This document shows, piece by piece, positions 51,955 to 61,017 of a DNA stretch of 64,000 bases. The stretch spans positions 7,387,001-7,451,000 of the forward strand of contig FNSS01000001.1 in NCBI GenBank assembly GCA_900104855.1. Direction: 5' to 3'. Source of the DNA: Rhizobiales bacterium GAS188. Lineage in GTDB: Bacteria > Pseudomonadota > Alphaproteobacteria > Rhizobiales > Beijerinckiaceae. The stretch's first letter is position 1, and each line of letters begins with the position of its first letter. The position numbers and the translations under genes were made by a program. The notes beneath the pieces are model-generated. The model did not search any database. It was given only the letters and a program-made list of their open reading frames with translations, and was not told the DNA's origin.

Positions 51955-52827
51955 ATGATGGCGCAACCGGATTTTCTCAACTTCCCGCTCATGCGGCAGT
52001 GGCTCGAGGGGGTGGAGCCCGCCTGGACGTTGCTGACCATGGACAGCTTGCGCGCCCTGGGACAGGAGCCGATGACCGCTCAGTCCGCGATCCGGATTGC
52101 CAGTGACCTCGGTGCCGAGGAGGTCGCGGGCTCGGCGGTAGCGCGCAACATCCTGGTCCTCCTGCGGCAAACGATCGAGCATGGCGGGCTGAAGCTGACG
52201 GCGACCGGCCACCTGACGCGGGCCGTGGTCGCGGAGATGCGCGAGCTCATCGAATGGCCGGACTATGATCAAGCGGAGCAGTTCTCGCTCAGCAAGGTGA
52301 TCAACGAATTCGACTTCCTGCCTTTGAACTTCGTGCACGTGCTTGCAAGGGCGGCGAAACTGGTACGCCCGCGGCGGGGCAAGCTGCTGGCTACACCGTT
52401 GGGAAGATCGCTTCTCGGCGATCGCCGGCAAGGCAGCCTGCAGGCGATCCTCTTCCACCTCGCCTTCTGGTACATGGATCTCAGCTACTTCGACCGAATG
52501 CCCGGCACCTGGCCGCAACCGGATATCGGAATTGCCTTGTGGTCGCTGTCGGTCTCCGCGGGCGAGTGGCAGACCGACGACAAGCTGGCGCGGCTGTGCA
52601 CGCTCCCGGAACCGGCCGTTCTGGCGAGATATGGGAACTGGCCGACTCACGCCACCGAGGCGCGGATCCTGCGCCCTTTGATGTGGTTCGGCCTTCTGGA
52701 CTTGCGCAGCGAAGAAATCCCCGGCCAGCTGTTCGGATTCCGGCACTATTATCGCAAGACGGCGCTGTTCGATCGCATGCTCGCTTTCGACGTCAGGATG
52801 GACCTTGCCGCGCACGCTCGTCATTGA
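51955..52827 (+). CDS. Conserved hypothetical protein
   Basis: 290 residues starting MMAQPDFLNFPLMRQWLEGV (ATG 51955, or the next codon ATG 51958). No signal or membrane segments. The central KLTATGHLTRAVVAEMRELI, NEFDFLPLNFVHVLARAAKL and GKLLATPLGRSLLGD look like a winged-helix-like alpha/beta repeat. Similar uncharacterised proteins occur in rhizobia and actinobacteria, sometimes linked to pRiA4b ORF-3-type sequences. I cannot assign a function. The preceding gap (51678-51954) shows a weak coding-like frame without a start. Confidence 0.6.
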   Translation: MMAQPDFLNFPLMRQWLEGVEPAWTLLTMDSLRALGQEPMTAQSAIRIASDLGAEEVAGSAVARNILVLLRQTIEHGGLKLTATGHLTRAVVAEMRELIEWPDYDQAEQFSLSKVINEFDFLPLNFVHVLARAAKLVRPRRGKLLATPLGRSLLGDRRQGSLQAILFHLAFWYMDLSYFDRMPGTWPQPDIGIALWSLSVSAGEWQTDDKLARLCTLPEPAVLARYGNWPTHATEARILRPLMWFGLLDLRSEEIPGQLFGFRHYYRKTALFDRMLAFDVRMDLAAHARH

Positions 52828-52927
52828 CGCAGCGACAAGACGACCGCCGCCCTTCGGCATATTTGCGGGCAGACTTGCTCTTCGGGCAGGCTTGCCTTCC
52901 TCCCAAGCGCGCGGACATCATGCGACC

Positions 52928-53719
52928 ATGACGGCGACGATCTCCCTTCCGGTCCGGGCGCTGCTGCTCGGCGAGCGCTTGGACACTCGCGGCCTCGAGC
53001 GCCAGGACGCAATCTCCACGACGCCGCTCACGCTGCGCCTGGGGGATAATCGCATTGCCGTGCTGTTTCGCTACGGCGTCGCGGTGTTCGCCGGCATGTC
53101 GGCGATCGAAGAGGATGAGGTCGTGCGCTCGCTTGGTCCCAGGATCAGCGACCCCTTGAAGACACCTGAAAGCGATTCGGTTCAGATCACCATCAATCCG
53201 GGCGGCGAGGACCATGCCGGCCCAGCGGGCATCGCGCTCAAGGATACCGCGCCGGAGCGTCTGCAGATTGTCGCCAATGTGTTGTCGAAGAGCCTCATGC
53301 TTGCCCATTACGAGGCGAGGATCGCCAGCGCCTTCGATCGCATCGAACCGCTGGCGTCGCGCCTCAAGCGCCAAGGGCGTTCAGGCTCGCAAGCCCGCGA
53401 TCTCCTGCGCCAGATCGGCGATGTGCTGCTGACGCAGCACCGCATGGTTGGGCGCGTCGAGATCGAGGAGAAGCCCGACGTCTTGTGGGATCACCCTGAA
53501 CTCGAGCGCCTCTATGCGCGCCTCGAGGACGAGTACGAGCTGGTCGAGCGAAGCCACGCCATGGAGCGCAAGCTGGCGCTGATCAACGCGACGGTCGGCA
53601 TGCTGATCGATCTCGTCCAGGACCAGCGCGGCCTGCGCCTCGAATGGTACATCATCGGGCTTATCAGCATCGAGATTCTGCTAAGCCTGTATCAGATCCT
53701 CGGTCGCGGCATCCACTAA
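52928..53719 (+). CDS. RMND1/DUF155 (YagE) family protein
   Basis: 263 residues, MTATISLPVRALLLGERLDT. The RMD1/DUF155 core is visible: FRYGVAVFAGMSAIEEDEVV, LSKSLMLAHYEARIASAFDR and VEIEEKPDVLWDHPELERLY, followed by a C-terminal membrane helix (LEWYIIGLISIEILLSLYQI). In eukaryotes RMND1 anchors mitochondrial ribosomes; the bacterial role is unknown. I chose ATG 52928 over an upstream in-frame start because the family begins near there. It starts 100 bases after the preceding hypothetical gene. Confidence 0.88.
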   Translation: MTATISLPVRALLLGERLDTRGLERQDAISTTPLTLRLGDNRIAVLFRYGVAVFAGMSAIEEDEVVRSLGPRISDPLKTPESDSVQITINPGGEDHAGPAGIALKDTAPERLQIVANVLSKSLMLAHYEARIASAFDRIEPLASRLKRQGRSGSQARDLLRQIGDVLLTQHRMVGRVEIEEKPDVLWDHPELERLYARLEDEYELVERSHAMERKLALINATVGMLIDLVQDQRGLRLEWYIIGLISIEILLSLYQILGRGIH

Positions 53720-53775
53720 GCCTGGCCCAAGGCGAGGCCAGGACGGCGAATCCGAGGCTGCCTGCCTCGGGCCGT

Positions 53776-54045
53776 CTACCGGCGGCTGATGTCCAAACCT
53801 CTCAGGAACTGCTCGACATGAGTGGGCATCAAACCAAACCCGGCGATCACGTGGCGTGGCTCGGATCCTCCCAGCCCGAGGTCGCCCCGCTGCGAGAACG
53901 CGATGGCGCCTCGCGCCTCCTTTGCATAGGCGCGAGCACTCGTCACCGCGGCCATCGCGGAGAGCTTTTCCTCCCACTCTCCGGCAACAACGTCCCCATC
54001 CGCGGATTGCGAGAGCCGCACAACGAAATAATGCGTGATCTCCAT
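53776..54045 (-). CDS. Small conserved hypothetical protein
   Basis: 89 residues starting MEITHYFVVRLSQSADGDVV, then AMAAVTSARAYAKEARGAIA and FSQRGDLGLG. The pattern (YFVVxxxxxxxDGxxVAxE, an Ala-rich helix, AFSRxGD) matches a widespread small Rhizobiales protein family of unknown function. It converges on the RMND1-like gene (56 bases between stops). Confidence 0.7.
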   Translation of the reverse strand: MEITHYFVVRLSQSADGDVVAGEWEEKLSAMAAVTSARAYAKEARGAIAFSQRGDLGLGGSEPRHVIAGFGLMPTHVEQFLRGLDISRR

Positions 54046-54391
54046 CTTCCAAATGTGGAGTTGCGGCTCGAGTTTAAAAAGCCCTGGCCGATTGCCACGG
54101 GATGCACACAGCTCATCGGCTTGGCGCCAGCGCGGCGCCTTCTCCCCGTGATCTTCGGAACAAGTCCGAGGAGGGCGAGGCCAAGGGCGCCGGCGAGGGC
54201 GTGCATGGCTTGCCGCGGGCTACCTCGGAATGCCCGCGCCGAAGAGACGCGATCCTGCTAGGATTGGAGTAGCCACGGCGAAGTCTGCCCCCCAAACCCA
54301 GCCGTGGTTAGGACCCCGCCGGGACCCACTCTCGCGCGGGGTCCGCTGTCCAACAGGATGGCATCACAGGGCATTTTGTGGGCTTGCCAGT
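54046..54391. other. Gap without a supported gene
   Basis: About 350 bases between two small minus-strand genes. Open frames on both strands lack family-like features. CCCCGC/GCGGGG pairs around 54317-54340 (ACCCCGCCGGGACCCACTCT, CGCGGGGT) form a weak hairpin. The promoter of the 89-residue gene is expected near 54050-54110. Confidence 0.35.
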
Positions 54392-54544
54392 TCAATCGGT
54401 CGTGGAATGTGGGGCGGATCGAGTCGCTCCTCGATGGCTTGGGCTCCCCATGATCAGGACGATCGCCACGAAACCACCGATCGCGACCAGGGTCATGATC
54501 CCGGCGGAGATCAGCATCCACTTCTTCCAGCGTTCCCCGCTCAT
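54392..54544 (-). CDS. Small single-pass membrane protein
   Basis: 50 residues: MSGERWKKWMLISAGIMTLV, then AIGGFVAIVLIMGSPSHRGA. One membrane helix (about residues 10-32) with a positively charged N-terminus, so N-in topology. A GGAG lies 10 bases upstream of ATG 54544. No family recognised. The size and clear hydrophobic design support a real gene. Confidence 0.5.
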   Translation of the reverse strand: MSGERWKKWMLISAGIMTLVAIGGFVAIVLIMGSPSHRGATRSAPHSTTD

Positions 54545-54842
54545 CAGAACCAGTCTCCGGTAGGCGGCAACAGGCCCGAGGGCCTGGCGGTGCCCCCGAG
54601 ATCGCGAGGACGCAAAGGCAAAAGCATGGTCCTGTCCCCCTCCCCGCTTCTCGGCCTCCTCCCGCGCGATACGCAACATCTCACGATCCGGGCGCCCTTG
54701 GCGCGGCCGCAAACGCCCAAAGGCCTTCCCGTCGGAACCACGGCGGCACGACAGTAATCGCCCGATTCGATTGGGATGGAAAGGTGGGGCCCGTCTCGCC
54801 CGCTGAAGCCAACACCGCGTCGGTCTGCAGGCCAAGGGCTGA

Positions 54843-55772
54843 TCAAGTTGCGTGGGCGCTGGACAGAGCCATCTCGTCGGCTGGCTCGGCCGCCGCAGCG
54901 TTGAGAATCCATGTGCGAAAGGCGGCGACCTTGGGCCGTTCATGGTCGGCTTCCGGGTAGACGAGATAATAGGCGAAGGCCTCGAGCAACGTCACTTTTG
55001 CGAGCTTGACGAGCCGCCCTTCCGCAAGGTCGAGCGCCGCCATGGCGGCCGGCAGCAAACCCGCGCCCTGGCCTGCAAGCACAGCCTTCAACAGCAAGCC
55101 GGAATCATCGAATGAAGGGCCGCGGGGCGGGCCGATCTCGTCGATCCCTTGCGCCTGGAACCAAAGATGCCAACCCTTGCGCTCGGCGTCGTGCACCTGC
55201 GGCCAGCGCGTCAGCTCTGCAGGACTTGTCGGCGCGCCGAACCTTGCAACAAGCGTCGGAGCGGCGACCGGGACGATCTCCACGGCAACGACACGCTCGC
55301 CGTGCAGGCCCGGATAGCGGCCGAGACCGTGGCGGACCGCGACATCGACGCCGTCGCGCGAGAAGTCCACCAGCGCGTTGCCGGTCACCAGCTGAAGATC
55401 GATGTCCCGATGGGCGTCCTGGAACGCCTTCAGACGCGGGACGAGCCAGGCGGCCGCGAAAAACGGCGTGACGCTGACGGTCAATATGCCGGTGTCGGCG
55501 GACACCGCGACGCGCCTGGATGCCTCGGCAATCTGCCTGAAGGCGTTACGGACCGGCGGCAGATAGCCCTGTCCGGCATCGGTCAGGAAGATGCCGCGGT
55601 TCACCCGCTGGAACAGCTTGACCCCAAGATGCAACTCGAGCGCCTTGAGCATCTGGCTCACCGCGCCCGGCGTCACGCACAGCTCCTCCGCGGCATTCTT
55701 CACGGAGAGATGCCGCGCCGTGGCCTCGAAGGCCCGGAGCGCGTTCAGCGGCGGCAGCTTATGACCAACCAT
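54843..55772 (-). CDS. LysR-family regulator, GcvA-like
   Basis: 309 residues. The N-terminus MVGHKLPPLNALRAFEATAR HLSVKN is split here only for length; the helix-turn-helix AEELCVTPGAVSQMLKALEL and FQRVNRGIFLTDAGQGYLPP are of the GcvA subfamily, which controls divergent metabolic or beta-lactamase genes. It is divergent from the amidase-MFS pair with a 324-base gap, so it probably regulates them. A start a few codons downstream is possible. Confidence 0.92.
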   Translation of the reverse strand: MVGHKLPPLNALRAFEATARHLSVKNAAEELCVTPGAVSQMLKALELHLGVKLFQRVNRGIFLTDAGQGYLPPVRNAFRQIAEASRRVAVSADTGILTVSVTPFFAAAWLVPRLKAFQDAHRDIDLQLVTGNALVDFSRDGVDVAVRHGLGRYPGLHGERVVAVEIVPVAAPTLVARFGAPTSPAELTRWPQVHDAERKGWHLWFQAQGIDEIGPPRGPSFDDSGLLLKAVLAGQGAGLLPAAMAALDLAEGRLVKLAKVTLLEAFAYYLVYPEADHERPKVAAFRTWILNAAAAEPADEMALSSAHAT

Positions 55773-56096
55773 TTAGTTTTTCTAATCTGATGGACGCAGA
55801 ACATCTGGTTTGCGAGCTGCGCCTTCAAGGTGCATTGCTACAGGAAGACGGGGTTTGGCGCCATTCTTTTCAACGGGCCGCCAGCTTAGCTCCCTTCAAT
55901 TGAGCGAGGAAGCCGAGTTGCGCCGACCGTCGCGTTTTCCGAGTCGTTCATGGGGGCTCGAAGCCGCGCTGCCGGCCCGCATGGCCGGTCTTCCTGCCCT
56001 GACCAGCGTCGAGGCAGACCACGCGTCCCGATGCGCGCCGACCATGCGCGGCACGCGGGGCTCGCGCAGGCTGCTTTCTGATAACGGAGATTGAAG
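55773..56096. other. Divergent promoter region between LysR and amidase
   Basis: A 324-base gap that must carry the promoters of the LysR gene and the amidase operon. Immediately upstream of the LysR start is AACCATTTAGTTTTTCTAAT, with the AT-rich TTAGTTTTTCTAA forming a T-N11-A-like LysR-box candidate at about 55772-55786. No gene is supported. Confidence 0.4.
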
Positions 56097-57542
56097 ATGG
56101 ATGCCGCGACCACCGACCTACATGACCTCGAACTCACGGAGCTTGCGGCGCGCATCAGGGGGCGCGAGGTCTCGCCGGTTGCGGTGACGCGCGCGCAACT
56201 CGAGCGCATCGCCTCCCTCGACGGCGCGCTCGGCAGCTACGCGCTGGTGATGGCGGATGTCGCGATGGCGCAGGCTGAGGCGGCGGAGACGGAGATCGGC
56301 GCTGGCCGGTATCGCGGGCCGCTGCACGGCGTGCCGGTGGCGGTGAAGGATCTGTGCTGGACCAAGGGTTTTCCGACCGCGGCCGGCATGGCGATCTACA
56401 AGGATTACCGCCCGGACGAGGATGCGACCGTGGTGCGTCGCCTGGAGGAAGCTGGCGCGGTGCTGCTGGGCAAGCTGCAACTCACGGAAGGCGCCTACTC
56501 CGATCATCACCCCTCAGTGACCCCGCCCAAGAATCCGTGGAATGCCAAATATTGGCCCGGCATATCGTCCAGCGGCCCGGGCACGGCGACGGCAGCGGGT
56601 CTGTGCTATGGCTCGCTCGGCTCCGATACCGGCGGGTCGATCCGCTGGCCATCCGCCGCCAACGGCGTGACCGGGCTGAAGCCGAGCTGGGGACGCGTCA
56701 GCCGCTATGGTGTGTTCGAGCTGGCGGCGACACTCGATCATGTCGGGCCGATGACCCGCAGCGCGGCGGATGCCGGCGCGATGCTCGCCGCCATCGCCGG
56801 CAGCGATCCGAAGGATCCGACGGCGCTACTCGATCCGGTACCGGACTACCTGGCAGTTGTGGGCCAGGGCGTGCGGGGCCTGCGCATCGGCATCGATGCC
56901 GGGTGGAACGGCGACGGCGTGGAAGCGACGACGCTGGCCGTGTTGTCGGAAGCAATCGAGGCGTTTCGCACCCTCGGTGCCACCATCGTCGATGTGCAAT
57001 TTCCCGACGTGACGCAGGCCGTCGCCGACTGGGTTCCCAATTGCGCGGTGGAGGCGGCTGTCGCGCACCAGGCGACCTATCCGGCGCGCAAGGATGAGTA
57101 CGGTCCTGTCCTGGCTGCGGTCATCGAGACCGGACGTGGGTTGTCCGGTGTCGCCTACCAAAAAATCCTGCTGCGGCGCCTGGATCTGCGTGGCCGCGTC
57201 GCCGCGTTGTTCGGCACGATCGACCTGCTGCTGACCCCGGTGCATCCGTTCCCGCCGCTGACCCTCGCCACGATACGGACGCTGGGCGAGCAGCCGCAGC
57301 TGGTCTCCGGATTGCAGCGATATACCTGCCCGTTCGACATGACAGGCAATCCGACGATCACACTGCCCGGCGGTTTCACCGAAGCGGGACTGCCGATCGC
57401 ATTCCAGCTCGTCGCCGCCAATCTGGACGAGGCGACGCTGATTCGCGCCGGCGCCGCGTTCCAGGGCGTCACCTCCTGGCATCGCCGCCACCCATCGGTC
57501 GCGACATGGGCGACACGACTTGGAGCCTGTCATGAGCAGTAA
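56097..57542 (+). CDS. Amidase-signature hydrolase
   Basis: 481 residues, amidase-signature family (GatA-like fold). The catalytic triad is visible: Lys84 in GVPVAVKDLCW, cis-Ser at 158/159 in GISSSGPGTATAAG, and nucleophile Ser181 in LGSDTGGSIRWPSAANG. The usual GGSSGG glycine is replaced by SSSGPG. ATG 56097 (MDAATTDLHDL) is chosen; a TTG two codons earlier is possible. Substrate unknown; it overlaps an MFS transporter gene by 11 bases, so it probably hydrolyses what that transporter imports. Confidence 0.92.
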   Translation: MDAATTDLHDLELTELAARIRGREVSPVAVTRAQLERIASLDGALGSYALVMADVAMAQAEAAETEIGAGRYRGPLHGVPVAVKDLCWTKGFPTAAGMAIYKDYRPDEDATVVRRLEEAGAVLLGKLQLTEGAYSDHHPSVTPPKNPWNAKYWPGISSSGPGTATAAGLCYGSLGSDTGGSIRWPSAANGVTGLKPSWGRVSRYGVFELAATLDHVGPMTRSAADAGAMLAAIAGSDPKDPTALLDPVPDYLAVVGQGVRGLRIGIDAGWNGDGVEATTLAVLSEAIEAFRTLGATIVDVQFPDVTQAVADWVPNCAVEAAVAHQATYPARKDEYGPVLAAVIETGRGLSGVAYQKILLRRLDLRGRVAALFGTIDLLLTPVHPFPPLTLATIRTLGEQPQLVSGLQRYTCPFDMTGNPTITLPGGFTEAGLPIAFQLVAANLDEATLIRAGAAFQGVTSWHRRHPSVATWATRLGACHEQ

Positions 57543-58803
57543 GCCGGCGCTGCCGCGTCCGCGCATCTTCTATGGCTGGTTCGTGGTCGCAGGCGCGTTT
57601 GCCGTGACTTTCGTAGGCTTTGGGAGCGCCTATACTTTCAGCGCCTTCGTCGAATCCCTGCAGAGAGATTTTGCGGCGTCGCGCGGCTCGGTTTCGCTCG
57701 TCTTCTCGCTGGCCGGCTTTCTCTATTTCGGCCTTGGGATCGTGAGCGGCCCCCTCGCCGACCGCTGGGGCTCCCGTCGCCTGGCTGTGATCGGCATGAT
57801 CCTGACCGGGATGGGCCTGGCCATCGCGAGCGCGGCTCGCAGCCTTGGGGAAGTCTACGCCGCCTACGGACTTGGCGTCGGGCTCGGCGTCGGCTGCGCC
57901 TATGTTCCCGCTGTCGGCGCAGTGCAGCGATGGTTCGCCAGGCGTCGCGGATTTGCGTCAGGCCTTGCGGTCAGCGGCATCGGTGTCGGCACGCTCGTCA
58001 TGCCGCCACTCGCCTCATTCCTCATCGAAGCTTTGGGTTGGCGCGAGGCCTACCTGGTTCTCGGCGGACTCGCCGCCGCCTTGGGCGCCGGAATGGCCCT
58101 CATGATCGAGAGCGATCCGCGCGATCGCGGCTTAGGTCCTGACGGCGATCCCCTCCTGGATGATCCCAAGGATTCCTGCGCCCAATCGCTGCGGCCCGCG
58201 GGAGCCTCCGTGGGCGAAGCCGTGAGGACCCGGCAATTCGTCAGCCTCTACGCCGCCTGTCTGATCTCTTCATTCGGGACATTTGTTCCCTTCGTTCACC
58301 TCGTCCCCTACGCGCTGGATCACGGCGTCCCGCAATCGTCTTCCGTCCTGCTGCTGGGCGTGATCGGGGTCGGCAGCACGGCAGGACGCTTCTTCCTCGG
58401 CAGCCTGGCGGACCGGATGGGGCGCCGCTCTTCGCTTCTGGCGATGTTTGTGGGCATGGCGCTGGCCTTGGCCATCTGGGCATTCTCGCAGGGTTTTTGG
58501 ACACTCGCCGCCTTCGCCTTTGCGTATGGCGTGTTTTACGGCGGATGGGTCGCGGTTCTCCCGGCCGTCGTCATGGACTATTTCGGGGGGCGCAATGTCA
58601 GCGGCATCATCGGCATTCTCTACACCAGCGTGGCGGTCGGCACCTTGATCGGCCCCAGCGCCGCGGGATTCGCCTTTGATGTCAGCCACAGCTACACGCT
58701 GCCGATCCTCGCCAGCGTCTGCGCCAACATCATCGCTGCCGGCATCGTGGCGGCCAGTTCGAAGGCGGCCTTAGCGTTAAGTCACGTGGGAGGAGCAGCA
58801 TGA
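57532..58803 (+). CDS. MFS transporter, OFA/monocarboxylate-like
   Basis: 423 residues with about 12 hydrophobic segments. The first-loop MFS motif is GPLADRWGSRRLAVIGMILT and the second is GSLADRMGRRSSLLAMF. The N-terminus RPRIFYGWFVVAGAFAVTFV is typical of the oxalate/formate antiporter-like branch that carries organic acids. It is translationally coupled to the amidase. Its stop overlaps a potential ATG (ATGA at 58800), but that frame runs antisense into the next gene, so a former third operon gene may have been lost. Confidence 0.92.
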   Translation: MSSKPALPRPRIFYGWFVVAGAFAVTFVGFGSAYTFSAFVESLQRDFAASRGSVSLVFSLAGFLYFGLGIVSGPLADRWGSRRLAVIGMILTGMGLAIASAARSLGEVYAAYGLGVGLGVGCAYVPAVGAVQRWFARRRGFASGLAVSGIGVGTLVMPPLASFLIEALGWREAYLVLGGLAAALGAGMALMIESDPRDRGLGPDGDPLLDDPKDSCAQSLRPAGASVGEAVRTRQFVSLYAACLISSFGTFVPFVHLVPYALDHGVPQSSSVLLLGVIGVGSTAGRFFLGSLADRMGRRSSLLAMFVGMALALAIWAFSQGFWTLAAFAFAYGVFYGGWVAVLPAVVMDYFGGRNVSGIIGILYTSVAVGTLIGPSAAGFAFDVSHSYTLPILASVCANIIAAGIVAASSKAALALSHVGGAA

Positions 58804-58831
58804 AGGTCGGAGCAGATCAGCTCGTCAATGA

Positions 58832-59278
58832 TCAGCTTGTCCTGGGCTTGCAGCGATGCCAGGTCTGCGGAGCGCCGTCCGCCCCCATCCACAGCCGCAG
58901 CGTCAACTCGTTGAGGAGTTGCATCGAGATATCCTGTCCCGACCCGGCCTCGTCGCCAGGAACCGTGTAGCGGAAGCTGTGGCGGGTGTATTGGCCTTGC
59001 GTCTGCCTGCCCGCGGGGGTGACGATGCTCGCCCCCTGGATCGAGAAATGCCGGCCATCCTCATGGCACCAATCGCCGTCGATCACATCGGCCCTGGCCG
59101 GTCCGCCGATAAGCAGTAGAGCCAGCATGGCAACACTGCCGAGCGCCAAGGCCGTAGCGCGTCCGCCGGAGCCGGCAAGGGGTACCGCCACCGCTTTGGC
59201 AGGGGCGAGCTTCGCTCGAACATGCACGAGACGCCATCCGGTCACGAACGCCTCCCTGTCGCGCCGATCATCACTCAA
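58832..59278 (-). CDS. Hypothetical secreted protein
   Basis: 148 residues. A basic N-terminal extension is followed by a signal-peptide-like core (ALALGSVAMLALLLIGGPAR, cleavage near ARA-DV). The mature part DVIDGDWCHEDGRHFSIQGA and SFRYTVPGDEAGSGQDISMQ ends with WHRCKPRTS. Similar small periplasmic proteins are frequent in Rhizobiales; function unknown. ATG 59278 overlaps the HlyU stop by four bases. A start further downstream, nearer the signal peptide, is possible. Confidence 0.75.
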   Translation of the reverse strand: MSDDRRDREAFVTGWRLVHVRAKLAPAKAVAVPLAGSGGRATALALGSVAMLALLLIGGPARADVIDGDWCHEDGRHFSIQGASIVTPAGRQTQGQYTRHSFRYTVPGDEAGSGQDISMQLLNELTLRLWMGADGAPQTWHRCKPRTS

Positions 59279-59574
59279 GCAAAAATGCCATCACCTTGCG
59301 AATCGATGATCTGCTTGGCTTTCGAGACGGAGAATTCGATCGCAGCGTCCCTCCCCTGATGCGTATCGGCACGCACGAACCGATGCTGCTTCACGCCCTC
59401 GGGAGCATCCTTCTCGATGGTGCCGGCGGTCTGGTACTGACCGTTCGTCAGGTAGGGAGCCGGCCGGATGCGGTATCCCTTGTATTCGACAGCCGGCACT
59501 TCCGGCTCCTCGGATCGGCGGGCCTCCCGCCCGCTCGCCAGCAGGGCCCATGCGGCTTTGAGTTTCGCAAACAT
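59275..59574 (-). CDS. HlyU-family protein
   Basis: 99 residues. The family core YKGYRIRPAPYLTNGQYQTA, the HRFVRADTHQGRDAAIEFSV segment and KAKQIIDSQGDGIF identify HlyU, first described as a hemolysin regulator in Vibrio but widespread in alphaproteobacteria, where its role is unclear. It is the first gene of a two-gene unit with the secreted protein downstream. Confidence 0.85.
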   Translation of the reverse strand: MFAKLKAAWALLASGREARRSEEPEVPAVEYKGYRIRPAPYLTNGQYQTAGTIEKDAPEGVKQHRFVRADTHQGRDAAIEFSVSKAKQIIDSQGDGIFA

Positions 59575-59778
59575 CGGTCAGCGTCCAGCCTTCAGGTCAA
59601 CGGAAACACCCGGCCGATCCGGGTCGCGGGGCAGTCGGCTATGGCAAGGCGATTATCGCGCCTATGCCCTCAACTGTCGACAGGGCCGTCGATCGACAAA
59701 AGCGCATCCAGATTCTGGATGAAGCGGGCTGATCGAGGCCGGGTGGTTAGGGCTTGCAGCCGGAGGCTCAGCGATCGC

Positions 59779-60186
59779 CTAGGTCTTCGGGGCTTTGTCC
59801 TTGAGCGATTGGAGCCGCAAGATCAGGGCGCGCAGCCCTTCCTCCCCGACGACCGAGGCTGCCTCCGCAACGGAATACCATTGCGCCTTTCGCTCCTTGG
59901 CCTCCGGCCAGTCCTTCAACTGCCTGGTCACCGCCAGCGGAAAGACATGGACCTTGCAGGGCGTCGACGCCTGCCGGGTCTCGGAATATTTATCGTAGGT
60001 ATAATTGCCGATGGCGCGCCCGACATGACCGCGCACGCCGGCTTCCTCATAGGCCTCGCGCGCAGCCGCCTCCCCAGGCTTCAAGCCCTTGATGGGCCAG
60101 CCCTTGGGGATGATCCAGCGTTTCGTTACCCTCGAGGTGACGAGCAGGACCTCGACGGCGGCGCTGCCATGGAGCCGATAGGGCAA
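59779..60186 (-). CDS. NUDIX hydrolase
   Basis: 135 residues. The Nudix box reads GEAAAREAYEEAGVRG (GX5EX7REUXEEXGU core) and is preceded by RWIIPKGWPIKGLKP. These enzymes hydrolyse nucleoside diphosphates linked to another moiety; this branch is close to diphosphoinositol/ADP-sugar-like hydrolases. The only in-frame start near the conserved N-terminus is TTG at 60186 (LPYRLHG); the open frame continues upstream (QYGALPYR) without an ATG or GTG, so the true start may be non-standard or the 5' end altered. Confidence 0.88.
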   Translation of the reverse strand: MPYRLHGSAAVEVLLVTSRVTKRWIIPKGWPIKGLKPGEAAAREAYEEAGVRGHVGRAIGNYTYDKYSETRQASTPCKVHVFPLAVTRQLKDWPEAKERKAQWYSVAEAASVVGEEGLRALILRLQSLKDKAPKT

Positions 60187-60648
60187 GGCGCCGTATTGAC
60201 GGCGCGCCGGCTGATGTTTCTGGGCAGGATTCTTGGAAATCTCGCTGTCCTCCGGAACTGAGGCAAGATTAGGCGACTCGCTCTACTCCGGTTCTGATTA
60301 GCGGCGCCTTAAGGCGAAGAGTCGAGCGAATATTGCTGATCGCCGGTGCCTTATGATCTCCCCGATAACGGCCGAGAGACCTTGGACCATCGCCGGCCGG
60401 CACGGTGCCGGATGAGAAGCCGCCCCCGGCAGCGCCGCTGCGCATTCGAATTGCGTTCATTCCGACCGCAATCGGGCCAAAAGAGCGCGTCATATATTTC
60501 CGAATCATCGAAGCTTTTCGATATTCGATTCATAGTTTTGAAAGCGCTATCCTGAAAATCTCATAGCAACGCAAATCGCGGCTGCCAGGAACGGCCGACC
60601 GACCCGAGGCAATATTGGGGGTGGAGATAATATTCACTGGAGCCCCCA
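60187..60648. other. Intergenic region, partly AT-rich
   Basis: About 460 bases without a supported gene. The right half (60480-60580) is visibly more AT-rich than its surroundings, with TTTCGATATTCGATTCATAG-type sequence, and likely holds the promoter for the small membrane protein. A minus-strand open frame of 79 codons (60269-60508) shows no family-like features. Confidence 0.4.
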
Positions 60649-60813
60649 ATGAACGCCATCGTCGTATTTGTGGGTGAACTATTGTGCAAAATGCCACTAG
60701 GTGTCGATGGGTGCCATTCGACACCTGGCAAAGCTTCGCTCGGCGGCTGGGCGATGATCGCCTTTATGGGAGTAACGGCCTTATATATTCTCATGCGCAA
60801 TCCGCAGAAATAG
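60649..60813 (+). CDS. Small membrane protein
   Basis: 54 residues: MNAIVVFVGELLCKMPLGVD, then GCHSTPGKASLGGWAMIAFM and GVTALYILMRNPQK. A short hydrophobic N-terminus and one clear C-terminal membrane helix (WAMIAFMGVTALYILM). GGAG lies six bases upstream of the ATG. The gene sits at the end of an AT-rich non-coding stretch. No family recognised. Confidence 0.5.
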   Translation: MNAIVVFVGELLCKMPLGVDGCHSTPGKASLGGWAMIAFMGVTALYILMRNPQK

Positions 60814-61017
60814 CGGGTCGTTGCCGGGCAGCCCGTGCCTGCCCGCATCCTGACGCAGCCAGCCATCGGATTGGGTATCTGGTTACCGCTGCAACGGTGG
60901 TCCGATCACAGCGCATTGGCGACCGTATCCGGCTCGATCTTGCGGAGCTTTCGGATGTCTTGCACCAGGCTCGCTTCCCGGCCAGGTTCGCGCATCCGTG
61001 TTTCGCCGGAGGATCAT

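Noticed and set aside
60269-60508. 79-codon minus-strand open frame
   Set aside because: No ribosome site, domain or membrane pattern that would support a gene.
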